From: Pogostemon cablin
Lineage: Eukaryota > Streptophyta > Magnoliopsida > Lamiales > Lamiaceae
DNA length: 64,000 nt
NCBI GenBank assembly: GCA_023678885.1
Contig: CM043012.1
Coordinates: 19,318,036 to 19,382,035, forward strand
Direction: 5' to 3'
Both the position numbers and the translations under genes were made by a program. The notes under the pieces are model-generated. The model saw only the letters and a program-made list of their open reading frames with translations, made no database searches and was not told the DNA's origin. Positions 23,096 to 35,917 of this stretch are shown one piece after another (within the stretch, counting starts at the first letter, position 1; each line of letters opens with the position of its first letter).

Positions 23096-23312
23096 CTCCC
23101 CCGTCCCTCAAGAGTCTCATTTGCTTTTGGGAACGTGAATTAAAGATTATTATTATTTAATGTGTAGTGGGTAGTTGTATTAGTGTATGTGTGGGCCCCA
23201 TGTTTTAATTGTATTAGTGGGTGTGGATGGGTCCCATATGTCCAAAAAAAAGAAATGAGATCCTTTGAGTTGGACAACTAAAATGGTAAAATGAGACTCT
23301 TACCTAGAGAAG
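23096..23312. mobile_element. Stowaway-like MITE, family B, degenerate ends
   Basis: The left end ctcccccgtccctcaagagt and the right end actcttacctagagaag pair partly through aagagtctcattt. The body shares aatgtgtagtgggtagttgtattagtg with the elements at 16974 and 54372. TA flanks lie at 23093-23094 and 23313-23314. Confidence 0.65.
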
Positions 23313-23314
23313 TA

Positions 23315-23945
23315 TATATATATATATATATAAATGAAATCAAACCTCTCCTATATTATATACCAATATCACTAATTAACCCTATTACCGTGAATCATGA
23401 CACATAATATTATATATCAACTTCAAGCTTAAAAATAACCACTTTTAATATTTCATTTCATTTTGAAAACTATAAATTTTTTCGAAGAGATGGAGTATTA
23501 TTATTATTATTATAAAAAATGGATATAATTTACCCGGTCTTTTTGTAACTAAGCTTATAACTGCATCTACAATTTCATTCACAATTATCATGCAATACTT
23601 ACTTACATGATTACACCTACAACTGTGCCTGCAGCAACATACATATTTTTTTCATACGACGTCTATTATGACTATATATACTGCAACTTCATACAAAAAC
23701 TCTCTATGCGACCATACACACGATTATAATCAATGATGGAGCAACATTAGGTTCACCCCTCTAAAATTATAAGAAAAATTTAACGATATATACATATGTA
23801 GCAAAATTTATATAAATTTAATTTTATATATAAGAAGATGTATATATAAATATAATTTTATCTATCAGATATATTTATGAATAAGAAAATATATACTAGT
23901 ATATAAATATTTATTGATATCTTATTAGATTAAAGTAGGCAATTA
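23315..23945. other. AT-rich intergenic stretch
   Basis: Contains a (TA)n run (23313-23331) and AT-rich DNA. No gene or element boundary could be supported. Confidence 0.4.
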
Positions 23946-25381
23946 CTATTGTGCACCAATTTTTAAGGTGCAATAGGGTCAAATTTGACCCAGTGACTCG
24001 GGTATTTATACGTATTTTATTTAACGGATCATTTGGACTAGGGTTTCACAGTTTCACTGTGTCGTTTTTATCTCATTTCTCTCTGTAAAAATTTCTTTCT
24101 CTCTCCTTGGTCTCTCTCTCTCGTTGTTTCTGCATCTTCGTTGACTTTCCTCACTTGTTCTTGCCGCGCCTTAGATGTCTTTCCTCTCTCATTCGCCGTA
24201 TTAAATCGGTGAGTATTGCCTCATTCTCGTTTTCAGTTTTTATTTGCTCTTTGTGAAATGTCTGTTTCGGTTTCTACTCTGTGTTTTTGTTGTATTTTTG
24301 TTGTCTTTTGTGTGATTTTTTTTTTCTGGTGTATTTTTGGTATGATTTTTAAGAATTTTTCAAGCAGTTTGTTTATTCTATATATTTATGTTAGTATCGA
24401 TTTTTACATGTTTAAAGATTTGTTCACATCTTCATACTCTGTGCGCATCTTTTCATGGATTTTTGAATCCTGTTGAAGTTATTCAGATCTTTGGTACAGA
24501 TGGATGTATGAAAATCTAGGGTTTCAGTGTTCCTTTAGTATGTAAATATTTTTACACTGCTGTGTTGCAGTGTAATGATTTCGTGTTTATCTTTAAAGTA
24601 TTTTTTGTTTTGGGGTAACATTTTTGGTTGAATGTTGAGTCATATATGATTAAATAGTGAATTCCTAGTCTCTTCATTGATTGTTTTTGAAGCATTAATT
24701 TAATGCAAAGAAGGGAATGATAAGAGGGTGATAACATAGACCCTTAATAAACCTCCACACGAAGTTTTTTTTCATGAGGTGGGACTTGGTGGATGTTTAG
24801 ATTCTCCCTGATGTTGTTGATAATGGATTAATGATACTGCCTTCATACTATTTTTATTTGTATGGTTTTGTGCTGGAGAAACATATAAATCATATTTTGT
24901 ATTCAATATGTTGGTGATTGGGCAAAGTTTAATAATTTCATGTTTAAATTTCTTGAGAGTGTGTTTTTTGATAATGGAGTAGCATGGCTTGCTTTGTTGA
25001 TTTGTTTCTTTGAATCTTGAGCAAACATAATTGTTGTTTAGTAGTCTTGTAATCAGAGATATTTGAATATAGCTGCTAGAGAAATACTTGAGGCTCATTT
25101 TTTTGTCTTTCTTATGTGTACTACCAGGGATTTGATTTCTTTATTGAGTTAAAATGGCTGGTTGTTTAAGTGAACATTCTATTTTTTTTGTTTTTCTGTG
25201 ACGTTTTCTTTTTCTTTTATGTTTGTTGGCTTTTGTGCTTTATGTTTTATTATATACAAACTAATATATATCTTTTATTTCAGTGTTACTTTCTGGATAT
25301 AAGTATGAGAACAAAACAATGTGCCCTTAGGAGGGGAAGGGTGCCCGTGCTCGAAACATAGTGCAAAGATGTACCATTTAG

Positions 25382-27655
25382 TTGGAGGAACAGGTTATTC
25401 GTCCCATTGGAAAGATTCCTGTTTTGAGACAGCAACGTGGAACTGATGATGATTTTGAAGAAGAGGGTCAAGCTTCTGATAAAGATGTTGAAGCTCCTCA
25501 TGAAGAAGTTAAAGCTTCTGATGAAGAGGTTGAAGTTCCTAATGAAAAAGTTCAAGCTCCTGATGAAGGGGTTCAAGCTCCTGATTTGGCAGTTGTATCT
25601 GGTAAAAGAAAGGGTGTTACAGTTGATTCATTGGGTGAAGGTGCTTCAAAGAAGAAGAAAAGTCAATCTCAGAGTGCAAGCCCTACCTTTGATCCTCCAA
25701 GGAGAAGCCCTCATGGAAAGAATTCATTGCAAGAACCATCTCTTCTAAAGAAACCTGTCTCTTCCAAGAATGTGGAGTTGACAAAAAAAACTTTGTCATC
25801 CAAGAAGGTTGGCTTGACGAAGAAAGCTGCTCCGTTGAAGCGTGCTGCTCAAACAAAGAATCCATCTACTTGTACTAATGATCCTGTTGAAGATATTGTT
25901 GAAGATGATGCTGTAGAGATTAAACCAAGGTTGTTATTTTTAAGTTTAAATTTTTTGTCTAATTATTACTATTTCTTTTTTATATGTTCATGTTTGTTGC
26001 TTATATGAACTTGTTATTCTGTTTTACTGTATAATGTCTTATTTGTTATGTGTATATGTTTGGTGAAGTTAGTGTATATACACTAAATTTACTCTTTTGT
26101 AAATATATATGTTTTCTATTTATGTTCTATTTAGAAGTAGATGTCCTGTTTGTTTTATTGCAGAATAGTATTAATTTGAATAATGTAACTATGTCATGAT
26201 TTTTTTTTATGTTGTATGTTATTTAATATTGTTACTGTATTGTTTATAAGTTGTTACTGTATATTTTATCAGAAAATGTGAACAGATATTATTGATTGCA
26301 TTAATTGCTAATATAAGATTATTTGCATTTTTTTGCTAACACATGTTTGTTCCCAGTTTGTAATTAATTTGTTATGATGAATAAATTGCATATAAAAAAT
26401 TTATTTTGAAGAACGTGTTGTGTTCCATATTAGATTAGAAGTCACAGCAGGTCATAGGGGCAACTATTTAAGTGCGAGATATACATATGAACCTTAATAC
26501 TAAGCCTATTTTGAGATCAAAAAATTCATCAGGAACTGTATACATTAATATGTTGTGATGTATACATTATAGGGTTATAAGTTATACACCTGGAACTGTA
26601 TAAGTTGTTAGAAATAACTGTATTTGTTATGTCTTCATAGTGTCTATGTTTTGGTATTCTGAGTTTTTGTTCAATAGGTGACATAATAGTTCTTTTGTTG
26701 TGTTTATACAATAGTTTTTGTGAAGATGTTGTGTAATTAATTCTAAAATGGGGTACCATGTGTTTGATGTAGATATGATTTTTGCTATGCTTTTTAAAGG
26801 TATACATTTAATATGTTGTCATGTGTACAGTATAGGGTAATAAGTTATACACCTGGAACTGTATATGTTGTTAGAAATAACTGTATTTCGTATTCTGTTA
26901 TAATGTCTAAGTTATAGTTTTTGTGAAAAATTGGTGTTATTAATTCTAAAATGGGATGTCATCTTAGTTCTTTGTTGTGTTCTTTATATTGTGTTTTTGT
27001 AACAAATATTAATTGTTTTATTTTATTTCTTCTTTTTTGCAGAGGCATTACAAGTCAGTGTAAAACCTATGGGTTGATTAAAGTTTTTCAGCGCTTATCT
27101 GAAAATCAAAAGGCTGTTGTTAAAAGTATAGGCTTTGGTGGATTATTTGAAATACAGTTGAAGTACATGTCAAACATTGATATGTTGCAATGGTTAGTTG
27201 ATAAGTTTAATTCAGCTACAGGGTTCTGGTTTTGGACAGTTTTAGGAGTATACAACTGACTGCAGATGATGTTTATGATATGTTCTGCATTCCAAGAAAT
27301 ATTGATAATCCAGTTCTTGTGTATTCAAGATCTGAAAATTCAGAGTTGTTGAGAAGGCTTCAGGAAACTTACGGTATCAAGCATTGTTTCCGTTTATGTG
27401 AATTGCGTGAGTTATTATTCAATCAGTTGGTTGATGGGGTGATGATTTTAAGAGGATATTTGTGGTGTACTATTTGTCTTCTTTTCTTACACCAGAACCC
27501 AATCGATTACTTCGTATTGGTGTGTTTAGGTCTTTAGAAATGTTGATAAGATCTCAAGTTTTGATTGGTGCGAGCATGTATTGTCTGATTTGTGTCATAA
27601 GTTATACAAAAATGAAATAAGTTATACAAAAATATAGTGGATATACGTTATACAA
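25382..27655 (+). pseudogene. Frameshifted plant-specific ORF of the transposon-linked, multi-copy type
   Basis: Exon-like segment 25382-25925 encodes an acidic heptad-like repeat (variants of EEVKASDEEVEVP), then a basic SKK/LTKK region. A donor at 25926 joins in frame to an acceptor at 27042. The second segment contains QKAVVKSIGFGGLFEI and MLQWLVDKFNSATG, then in another frame SIQLTADDVYDMFCIP and later FDWCEHVLSDLCHKLYK. This order is familiar from multi-copy plant proteins that often end in a C48 (ULP1) peptidase; no peptidase is seen here. Single-base shifts in G runs (near 27221 and 27440) and another near 27555 break the frame. An upstream ATG at 25305 is also out of frame. I judge it a decayed gene. 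Confidence 0.6.
26530..26960. repeat. Diverged direct duplication (about 263-bp period)
   Basis: The block starting tatacattaatatgttgtgatg (26540) recurs as tatacatttaatatgttgtcatg (26802). Both continue through taagttatacacctggaactgtat and gttagaaataactgtattt. It lies in the intron of the decayed ORF. Confidence 0.7.
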
Positions 27656-28250
27656 AAATAAGTATAAAAAATGTATTGTCTGTATTAGTAAATATTATAT
27701 TAAAGTGAAATGAGTTATACAAAAATGTAGAGGATATACGTTATATTAGTTATATTCACAGTTTGCAGAATATATTGAACATTACTCAATATTCATTGTA
27801 CCTTCAATATCTTTTGATTCTTCATTCTTACTTGTATACAATAGGGGAATATAATCTGGATATAAATTTAATATTTAGGATGATTATACTATATAGTGTA
27901 GTACTTACTACACTGAAGTGAAATAAGTTAGACAGCTAACATAAAAAATACTGATTCTATATGTTGTATTTGTTATTTTCACATTTTGCAGAATATATTG
28001 AAGATAACTCTACATTCATTTACCGTCAACATCTTCTGGTTCTTCATTTTCCCTTGTACACAATGTGGAAATATAATTTGCAAATAGATTTAAAATTTAG
28101 GATGATTATACTATATTTACTATACTGAAGTGAATTAAGTTATACGATTAACATAAAAAAAACAGATCGTATATGTTATCTTAATTATATTCATAATTTG
28201 CAGATTATATTAAAGTTACTCAACATTCATTGTACCTCCATTTGTTAATA
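27600..28250. repeat. Diverged direct repeats rich in 'aagttatac'
   Basis: Short unit gttatacaaaaat recurs between 27600 and 27725. Longer blocks with tttaggatgattatactata and gcagaatatattgaa recur near 27770, 27990 and 28200 (spacing about 210-235 bp). They follow the last recognisable codons of the decayed ORF. Confidence 0.6.
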
Positions 28251-28549
28251 ATGCAATATTTTCTTCATTGCTCACTTGACTATGGTTTCCCTTAAAAAGA
28301 AATGTAAAGTCATATACATCATTATCATTAGAAGATGATAATGGTGGAGTAGGATCTGCATAAAAGAAAGTTCATTATTAAATCCGTTCATTATATATAT
28401 ACATATTTAAATAATATTACCTGCTGATTCTGATGTAGGTGTATCAAGTACATGTATTGTGTTTGTGTCTGAAAGAATCATATTTTTGAAATCCTATTTG
28501 AACATATGTGAAAACACATGAAACATATTATTATTAATTCAAAATACAG

Positions 28550-29918
28550 TTCATGCAATAATATGTACATATTGTACTCTTAGATTTCTAATATCTCTAA
28601 ATCAGGTCGTCATTGCACTAAGAGTATACTAAACAAATATACAGTATTTATATAACTAATGTATAGTTTATGAAAAATTAAATCTCACAAAAACTAATTT
28701 TCATATACAGTATAGTATAAAAGAAAATACAATATATGTATAACTATTGTACAGTTCCTGCAATAATATGTATATATTGCAATCTGAGATTTCTAATCTC
28801 TGTAAATCAGGTCGTCATTGCACTAAGAGTATACTAAACAAATATATAGTATTTATATAACTAATGTACAGTTTTATGGAAAATTAAATCTCATAAAAAC
28901 TAATTTTCATATACAGTATAGTATAAAAGAAAATACAATATCTGTATAACTATTGTACAGTTCCTGCAATAATATGTACATATTGAACTATGAGATTTCT
29001 AATCTCTGTAAATCAGATCGTCATTGCACTAAGAGTATACTAAACAAATATACATTATTTATATAACTAATGTATATTTTTATGGAAAATTAAATCTCAT
29101 AAAAACTAATTTTCATATACAGTATAGTATAAAAGAAAATACAATATCTGTATAACTATTGTACAGTTCCTGCAATAATATGTACATATTGCAATCTGAG
29201 ATTTCTAATCTCTGTAAATCAGGTCGCCATTACACTAAGAGTACACTAAACAAATATACAGTATTTATATAACTAATGTACAATTTTATGGAAAATTAAA
29301 TCTCATAAAAACTAATTTTCATATACAGTATAGTATAAAAGAAAATACAATATCTGTATAACTATTGTACAGTTCCTGCAATAATATGTACATATTGCAC
29401 TCTGAGATTTCTAATCTCTGTAAATCAGGTCGTCATTGCACTAAGAGAATACTAAACAAATATACAGTATTTATATAACTAATGTACAGTTTTATGGAAA
29501 ATTAAATCTCATAAAAACTAATTTTCATATACAGTATAGTATAAAAGAAAATACAATATCTGTATAACTATTGTACAGTTCCTCCAATAATATGTATATA
29601 TTGCAATCTGTGATTTCTAATCTCTGTAAATCAGGTTGTCATTGCACTAAGAGTATACTAAATAAATATACAGTATTTATATAACTAATGTACTATTTTA
29701 TGGAAAATTAAATCTCATAATAACTAATTTTCATATACAGTATAGTATAAAAGAAAATACAATATCTATATAACTATTGTATAGTTCCTGCAATAATATG
29801 TACATATTGCACTCTGAGATTTCTAATCTCTGTAAATCAGGTTGTCATTGCACTAAGAGTATATTAAACAAATATAAAGTATTTATATAACTAATGTACA
29901 GTTTTATGGAACATTATG
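28550..29918. repeat. Tandem array, 206-bp unit, about 6.6 copies
   Basis: The landmark gcaataatatgta occurs at 28555, 28760, 28966, 29172, 29378, 29584 and 29790, which is a steady 205-206-bp step. Units stay very similar (phrases ctaatctctgtaaatcagg and cattgcactaagag in each). The last copy stops after gtacagttttatgga (about 29918). The unit has no ORF. Such homogeneity points to recent unequal exchange. Confidence 0.95.
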
Positions 29919-31060
29919 TACAGTATTTCTAGTACAGTTAAATAAAATCATAAAATGATTTTAAGTCATGAACATTGCTTACAGGAATACTAAATTATAA
30001 ACATTTCATATAACATTGATGCTTGAACAAGTATCAGTTTTAGAATTATTTTCAAAGCATCAGTGAAGGACAGATTTATGTAAAAAATATTCATTTGCAA
30101 ATATATTGAAATATAAACAAAAATAGACGCAATTTTTATAGCAATGTAGAATTACTGAAGGTATTTGATTAAGCATGCATTAGGCGATTCCAGAACACGT
30201 ACAGTTCATATTGAAATTAATATCGCTTCTTACCGTTTGATTTGGCAATTTCGTTTCCAATTAGACACTTCCAGAATACAGATTGACGTTGCTGTGTATT
30301 CAACGGGGAAGTTTAGATGCAGCTTTTTGAATTTCTCGATATATACTGAGAATTTCTTCAAATTGCTTCAAATTATCCGATCGATTTAAACTCAAATGTG
30401 ATTCAGTAAAACAAATATGTGGTAAATCAATAAATCTACTCGCGATTTCTCTAGAATTTGATGATGAATGTACTCGCGATCGATGAATCTGCTATCCAAA
30501 CGAATTTTAATGTATACCGCCGTGTATGAGAAAGAGGAATTTCGATGGCAGAAAGAGGGATTTTGAGAAAAGAGGAGAGAGAAAGAAAGACTTGACGCGA
30601 GGATGGAAATGAGGAATTGTGACGTCATCCGGGTTATATCTCTTATATATTGGACCATTTTCTAATTTGGGTTGTATTATTAGTGTGCACCAATGGCACA
30701 ATAGATCAACTCATTAACGTATGGTAGATTTTGTAAGTGAATATATGAATACATTTATAGTTTGGATAAATTTTGTATGAAATTATTTTACACCTTTTAA
30801 ATTAATTATCATTTTCGCTATAAAATATTATCACTTTTCATTTATATTATAAATTGTTTATGAAATAACATTATTACTTTTTATTAATTGATCAGTATCA
30901 CTTTTTATCCATCTCATATAATCTCTTATATGAGAGAGTGTCACACAAATCTTTTCTTTATAATTTAATACACATAAATATGTATATGGATATACTTTAA
31001 TTTATATCAATTATAATTTAGATTTACATTACATTCTAACATAATATATATATAGTATTA
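29919..31060. other. AT-rich stretch including the right edge of the putative transposon
   Basis: Minus-strand leader-like sequence (30480-30640) and the edge motif near 30680-30706 are described with the putative element. Beyond it, 30780-30960 repeats in inverted form the sequence near 33110-33230 (phrases with aaagtgataa), so both are copies of an unnamed repeat. Confidence 0.4.
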
Positions 31061-31323
31061 TTCCCTCCGTCCCAAACTCGTTGTCTTACTTTCCGTTTTC
31101 ATCCGTCCCAAACTAATTGTCTTATTTCAAAAAAGGAAATATCACATCAATCTCCACCCCTAAAAGTTCATCTTAATTACAACTTTACCACACCCACCTA
31201 ACACACATAACATATTTTATAATTTATTTATTACCTAAAAATATCACAATACCCCTAAAAAGTCAATTTTTCTTAAACTCCGTGTCTACAGTAACGCAGA
31301 CATCCAGTTTGAAACGGGGGGAG
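31061..31323. mobile_element. Stowaway-like MITE, family A, inverted relative to 6381
   Basis: Left end ttccctccgtcccaaactcg, right end gaaacggggggag, TA at 31059-31060 and 31324-31325. The body phrase tttattacctaaaaatatca is the complement of that in the 6381 element, so the two are the same family in opposite orientation. Confidence 0.85.
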
Positions 31324-31325
31324 TA

Positions 31326-34065
31326 TTTTATTAATAATTGATTTGATACTACTAATATTTTTTTTTTTTAAAATCAACAAGTCAAAAAAATATTTTTAAT
31401 GATTTAATATTTCTTCAACCTAAAACAAAATGGTATACTCCTTGTATCCCCTAGTGAAAAACCCTGTGGTTCCGTGGGTGAATATAATATGTACAACTAT
31501 ACATTTAGTACTAACACATGTGCGACGCTGCAATGCAATTATGTATTAATTAATTATATAATAATGATTAATTAGAAAAAATTACGAATTTTACTCCTAT
31601 TACAAATTAATCATCACATTTGAAAAATAAAAAAAACTATATTTAAGTATTGTTGTAAAACACACCCATACTTTTTGTCACAAATTTAGTTTTTTTTTTT
31701 TTTCAAAGGTGTAATTAATTTGCACATACATATACATATGTGGTATTTAAAATTTAATAGTAGTAGATTTTGAAAACGTGTTTTAAAAATTAAGAGAAAG
31801 CTAATTATGTAATGTAAAATATAAAATAGATAAACATAAGATTTGATGATTGAAAACAATTGGCAAAAAATTAATGCGAGGAATCCAATATTATATTTGA
31901 AGAGAAACATACGGAAATCGACACGTGGTATCATCATTAATTATATCCCAACGCCTCAGTATTGTGTTAATTAGGCATGGGTATTTATATAACATCTTAA
32001 TTAATTTGTTTTGATGTTAGTATATAGTATAATATAATATACTCGCTGGCTTATCTAATCACCTGTGTCTAATAATGACGATATGATCTGCTGCTCTTTT
32101 CACGTCCATAATTGTCAATATTCCATTAATTAACGGAACGGGATTTACAAACTCTCTCTATATACACTAGTATATATTATGTCCCACGCACAGGAAAATA
32201 TATAATATTTTAAATAAAATTAATATATTTTTTAAAAAAAATTAAATAAGTAAAAATATATATAATAAAATAAAATATAAATTATATAATAAAATAAAAT
32301 ATAAATTTATGCATATCTTTCATTAAATATAATAATAAATAATAATATATTAAGTTATTTAATAATTTTATAATAATTAAATAATTTTAATAGTACAAAT
32401 TATTTTGGGAACATATAATATGGTATATTAAATTTACTTTTTTAAATTATATATTATAATAGTACTAGTACAAAAACTTGTGTAATATACGGGATAGAAA
32501 TATTAAAAAATATTTTTTGTATTAAATAATAAAAAATAAAAAGAAATTTATATTCAAATATTTTTCGATTAGTATATTAAAGATGCATCGTGCATTACAT
32601 GTGAAAGACATCAATTTTAAATTAAATTAATATAAACTTTTGATTTACATAAATAATAGAAAAATATAAAATAAAATATAAATATACGTATATCAATTAT
32701 AATTTCGACCAATGTATAATAATATATTAAAATAAATTAATAATCAAATAATTTTAAAAAAAAATTATGAATTAATTGCACATTACAATTTTTTTGTTTA
32801 AACTTTAAATGATAAACTATTAATCATCAAATTAATAAACTAATACTCTTTTCAATAACAAATTATTATTTGTCCTTAAATTTGCTATTTTGTAAATTTT
32901 TATATATTTATAATTAAGATGAATTAAAATTTATCATTTAAACAAATAATAATTAATTATTCTGAAAATTAATAATTCCTTATTTTAAAAATATAAACAA
33001 TTAAAATATAAGTGCACAAAACTATATTTGTGTTCAATTTAATCTTAGTTTATGTTTTTAAAATTCATACAAAATCTTAGTTTATGTTTTTAAAATTCAT
33101 ACAAATAGAAAGTGATAACATTATTAATAAAAAGTGATAATAGTGCATTGAACTATGTTATGAACAATTTATAATATATAAATAAAAAGTGATAACATTT
33201 TATAGCGAAAGTGATAACTAATTAAAAACGCATAAAATGGTCTTACCGTAAAACGATCTCAAACAAGACTTGTACAACAGCTAATTAGATCTCCTTACCC
33301 TCCTTACAAATATAGTATCTCATTTTTCAGATGTAACGCTAACGTCAGGTAATAAAAACTCTTTCTAAACCTACTAATTACTTGGCGATGTACCTCACAA
33401 GTATTAGGGCTCGCATTATTCAACAGGAATGGTAATGAGTGTCATTAAGGAAGTCAATCATGCACAGTGAAATTAAAAGTGATTGAAATATGGGGATTAG
33501 TTATTAAATATTCAATGGAAATAATTGAGAAATTTTAATTTGGGGGCGGCTATTTGCACCCCGAACTTACTGAACAAACCCCAAAATTTTTTTAATTAAT
33601 TTTTTTAAAATTAATAAGACTAAAATACCCTTATTACTAAATACAATCCAAAATTACTATTCATCTCCTTAAATAAATCTTCCCAATCTCTCCCCTTTCG
33701 AATTTCCACCGCCTCTGTCTCCATCTCAAATTCACTAGTCAACAAGTGGAATTAATGAGATATATTCGGGTGAGGACTTGAGGTGCCTAAGGGTGAAACT
33801 CCGAAAGGTCTCAGGTGCGATCAACCACTGAGGGACTAGAGCGCAAAACTTTGACTTGAAATGAGGGTTTCCGGTGGGTTGCATAAAAAAAAATTAGAGT
33901 ATGTTAGTTAAGAAAAAAAGGCATATATGCAGTTTATTGAAATAAAAGTAAAGAGGTAGTCCCGTAATAATGATGTAGATGAGGTGGAGCATGAGGTGTT
34001 GTGTTATAGAGTTCAAACGTGAGCAAGTGGGATATTAATTCATGACAATGATATGAACTGACCTA

Positions 34066-34068
<3 letters not shown>
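31326..34068. other. Very AT-rich intergenic DNA
   Basis: The part 32180-33120 is almost pure A+T. The part 33030-33110 holds a tandem copy (atcttagtttatgtttttaa twice). The part 33545-33900 is less AT-rich and carries phrases such as ggcggctatttgcaccccgaac that look transposon-derived, but I cannot assign them. No gene seen. Confidence 0.4.
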
Positions 34069-34097
<29 letters not shown>

Positions 34098-34098
34098 C
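34069..34098. repeat. (AT)n microsatellite
   Basis: About 15 AT units without interruption. Confidence 0.9.
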
Positions 34099-35156
34099 TA
34101 CTGTCTGAGTATAAATATTTTCTGCTCACAACTTCCGATTCATTAACGCAGGTGGACCTTCAGACTTAAGTTTGCTCTCCACAAACCCATATGTCACCAT
34201 AAATTAAATAAATTATAGGAGTATAAATAAATAAATAAATAAGCAGCAAGAATATTGCTTATTACTCAGATGTTCTAGTATGGACAAGCTTGATATAATT
34301 GAGTTATAATTGGTGCAGTGACGCCATGCCAACACTACTTTCCCATATCTAAAGAATTAATTTCAAAGTTTGAATACTAAATTTTCTGTTTCTAGCGAGA
34401 ATTAATAATTTTTACGGTGTTTATTTTTATCATAGCCATTATATATATATCCTCGTGTACGGTGTACTTAATTAGTTACGTCAATTAACTACTAAGTTGA
34501 GTTGAAGATCGCCTTAAAAAAATTATATTTTTGTAAGGAAAAAAATACAATATAAGTTTGTTAAACAATGTGAAACAATAACTGTTATAGTATGGAGGGC
34601 TAATGTCATTTTCAATTTTTTTTTCATCATTTTATGCAGCATTACTGTGATGGATTTATTGATTTTTCTTCATTAACAAATATGGTTATTTTGAGCAAAA
34701 TCACCTCACTTAAAAAAAAAAAAGTAACTATGATATATGTGACTGTGGGCTTCTGAGCCCATCTACTAAGTTGGGATGAGCAAACGGAAAATGCTCTTGT
34801 GATCCAACATAGTTTGCTAAGCCAATTTATAAGTATATTACTGATAATTAATACTGGATCAATATTGGGCCCAAGATGAAAGCAGCCCACGTATACGCAT
34901 TTTACGACATCCTGTAAAGTGTAAACCGTCGTCGTTTGAAACGGTTAGGTGAACTGTTGAGGTGTCGCACCTGAAAGAAACCCCTTCGTGAGAATTTGGA
35001 TTCTGATTTTCAATTTCCAGCGTCAAATATTGGGGAATGCTCAACTTCTTCTAATGTGCCCTTCTTCTTCCTTTTCTATTTGTTTGTTTGCACTTGTATT
35101 TGTTCGCTCTTACTTTTTTTTCTATTTATTATTGTTGTGATTTTTTTATTCCAGTG
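34099..35156 (+). promoter_or_regulatory. Upstream region and probable leader of the NDUFAF8-like/RMC1 locus
   Basis: From about 34870 the base composition rises in GC and carries ttgggcccaag and gccca motifs. A probable leader follows, rich in ttcttctt (35043-35100). A tttttttattccag acceptor sits three bases before the ATG at 35157, so the leader may be spliced. No earlier ORF is supported. Confidence 0.45.
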
Positions 35157-35905
35157 ATGAAAGATAAGAATTATGCTACGACGTCTTTGCTAAAGCGGAT
35201 TTTGGTCAACTGTTCAGCTCAGGTTTGTTTTTATCAACTGTTCTATATTTATTGGTGAATTCATTCCTTAGTTTTTTCCCCCATTTTGTTAGTTCCCAGC
35301 CACGCATATTGATAATAGATGTTTTTCGTTTTATTCGTATTATATTTGGATGGAAATCGAAGTAAATCATTTAATTTCTTATGCTGTGTTCCAATTAATT
35401 CTTCAAACTGTGTTTTTATTGTTTCAAATTCCTTGTACTCTACTCTCTAGTACCTCAAAGCAAGGATTCCAAGTGCTTACCTGATTATGAAGTTTATGCG
35501 TGGATTCTTTGTTTTATTTAGTTCTATTGCAGTCCGTTTATCTGGATCTAGGTCAAATTTACGATGCCATCTCAAGGTTTACTGTAAAATGCAAGCATAT
35601 CTCTGGAGATATTGATACATATGATTTACATTTTCATTTTGCAGGCTAAACAATACGGAGGTTGTGTTTCCTCAAGGGCTCCAGAAGTGGAACGAGACGT
35701 GTTTAAAAGAATTCATTGTATTGAAGAATTGCATGCAGAATGTGGTATGACTAGACTAAACACCCAAATGTTATGATGGAAATGACTGAGTTTCTTATTT
35801 CCCGTTTCTCTCATCTCTCTATCTTTGCCCATTGAGTTTTACACATTTCTCTCTTATGACGTACTGTTATTTTTTGCTTCAGCTGAGAGGGAAGAATTGA
35901 CTTAA
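35157..35905 (+). pseudogene. NDUFAF8: Twin-CX9C protein, NDUFAF8-like complex I assembly factor, with apparent frameshift
   Basis: Exons 35157-35222, 35645-35744 and 35883-35905. The first 41 codons encode a small protein with KRILVNC and a C-x9-C pair (C19, C29), then APEVERD. Directly after that the frame that fits the family is another one. From 35700 it reads CLKEF..., with a second C-x9-C pair, ending LRGKN and TGA (35898-35900). As written, the first frame instead ends at TAA 35903-35905 after 62 residues and lacks the second pair. Twin CX9C proteins fold by disulfide relay in the mitochondrial intermembrane space; NDUFAF8 helps NDUFAF5 modify complex I. Either two bases were lost near 35699 or the assembly is wrong. 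RMC1 starts 257 bp downstream. Confidence 0.6.
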
Positions 35906-35917
35906 GGAAATATTGCA

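Larger units (their letters stand above)
23946..30706. mobile_element. Putative large decayed DNA transposon carrying a plant-specific ORF and repeats
   Basis: Both edges carry the same motif in opposite orientation: ctattgtgcacc at the left (about 23950) and, as complement, ctattgtgccattggtgcac at the right (30679-30706). Each edge is followed inward by a leader-like pyrimidine-rich block: tttctttctctctcc at 24096-24110 on the plus strand, and the same kind of block near 30576-30590 on the minus strand. MULE-type transposons with long TIRs that act as promoters look like this. The interior holds a frameshifted ORF and several tandem repeats. No target duplication was found, so the borders are provisional. 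Confidence 0.4.

Noticed and set aside
28550..29918. CRISPR-like array
   Set aside because: The repeats are contiguous 206-bp units without unique spacers, in a plant genome. It is a tandem minisatellite.
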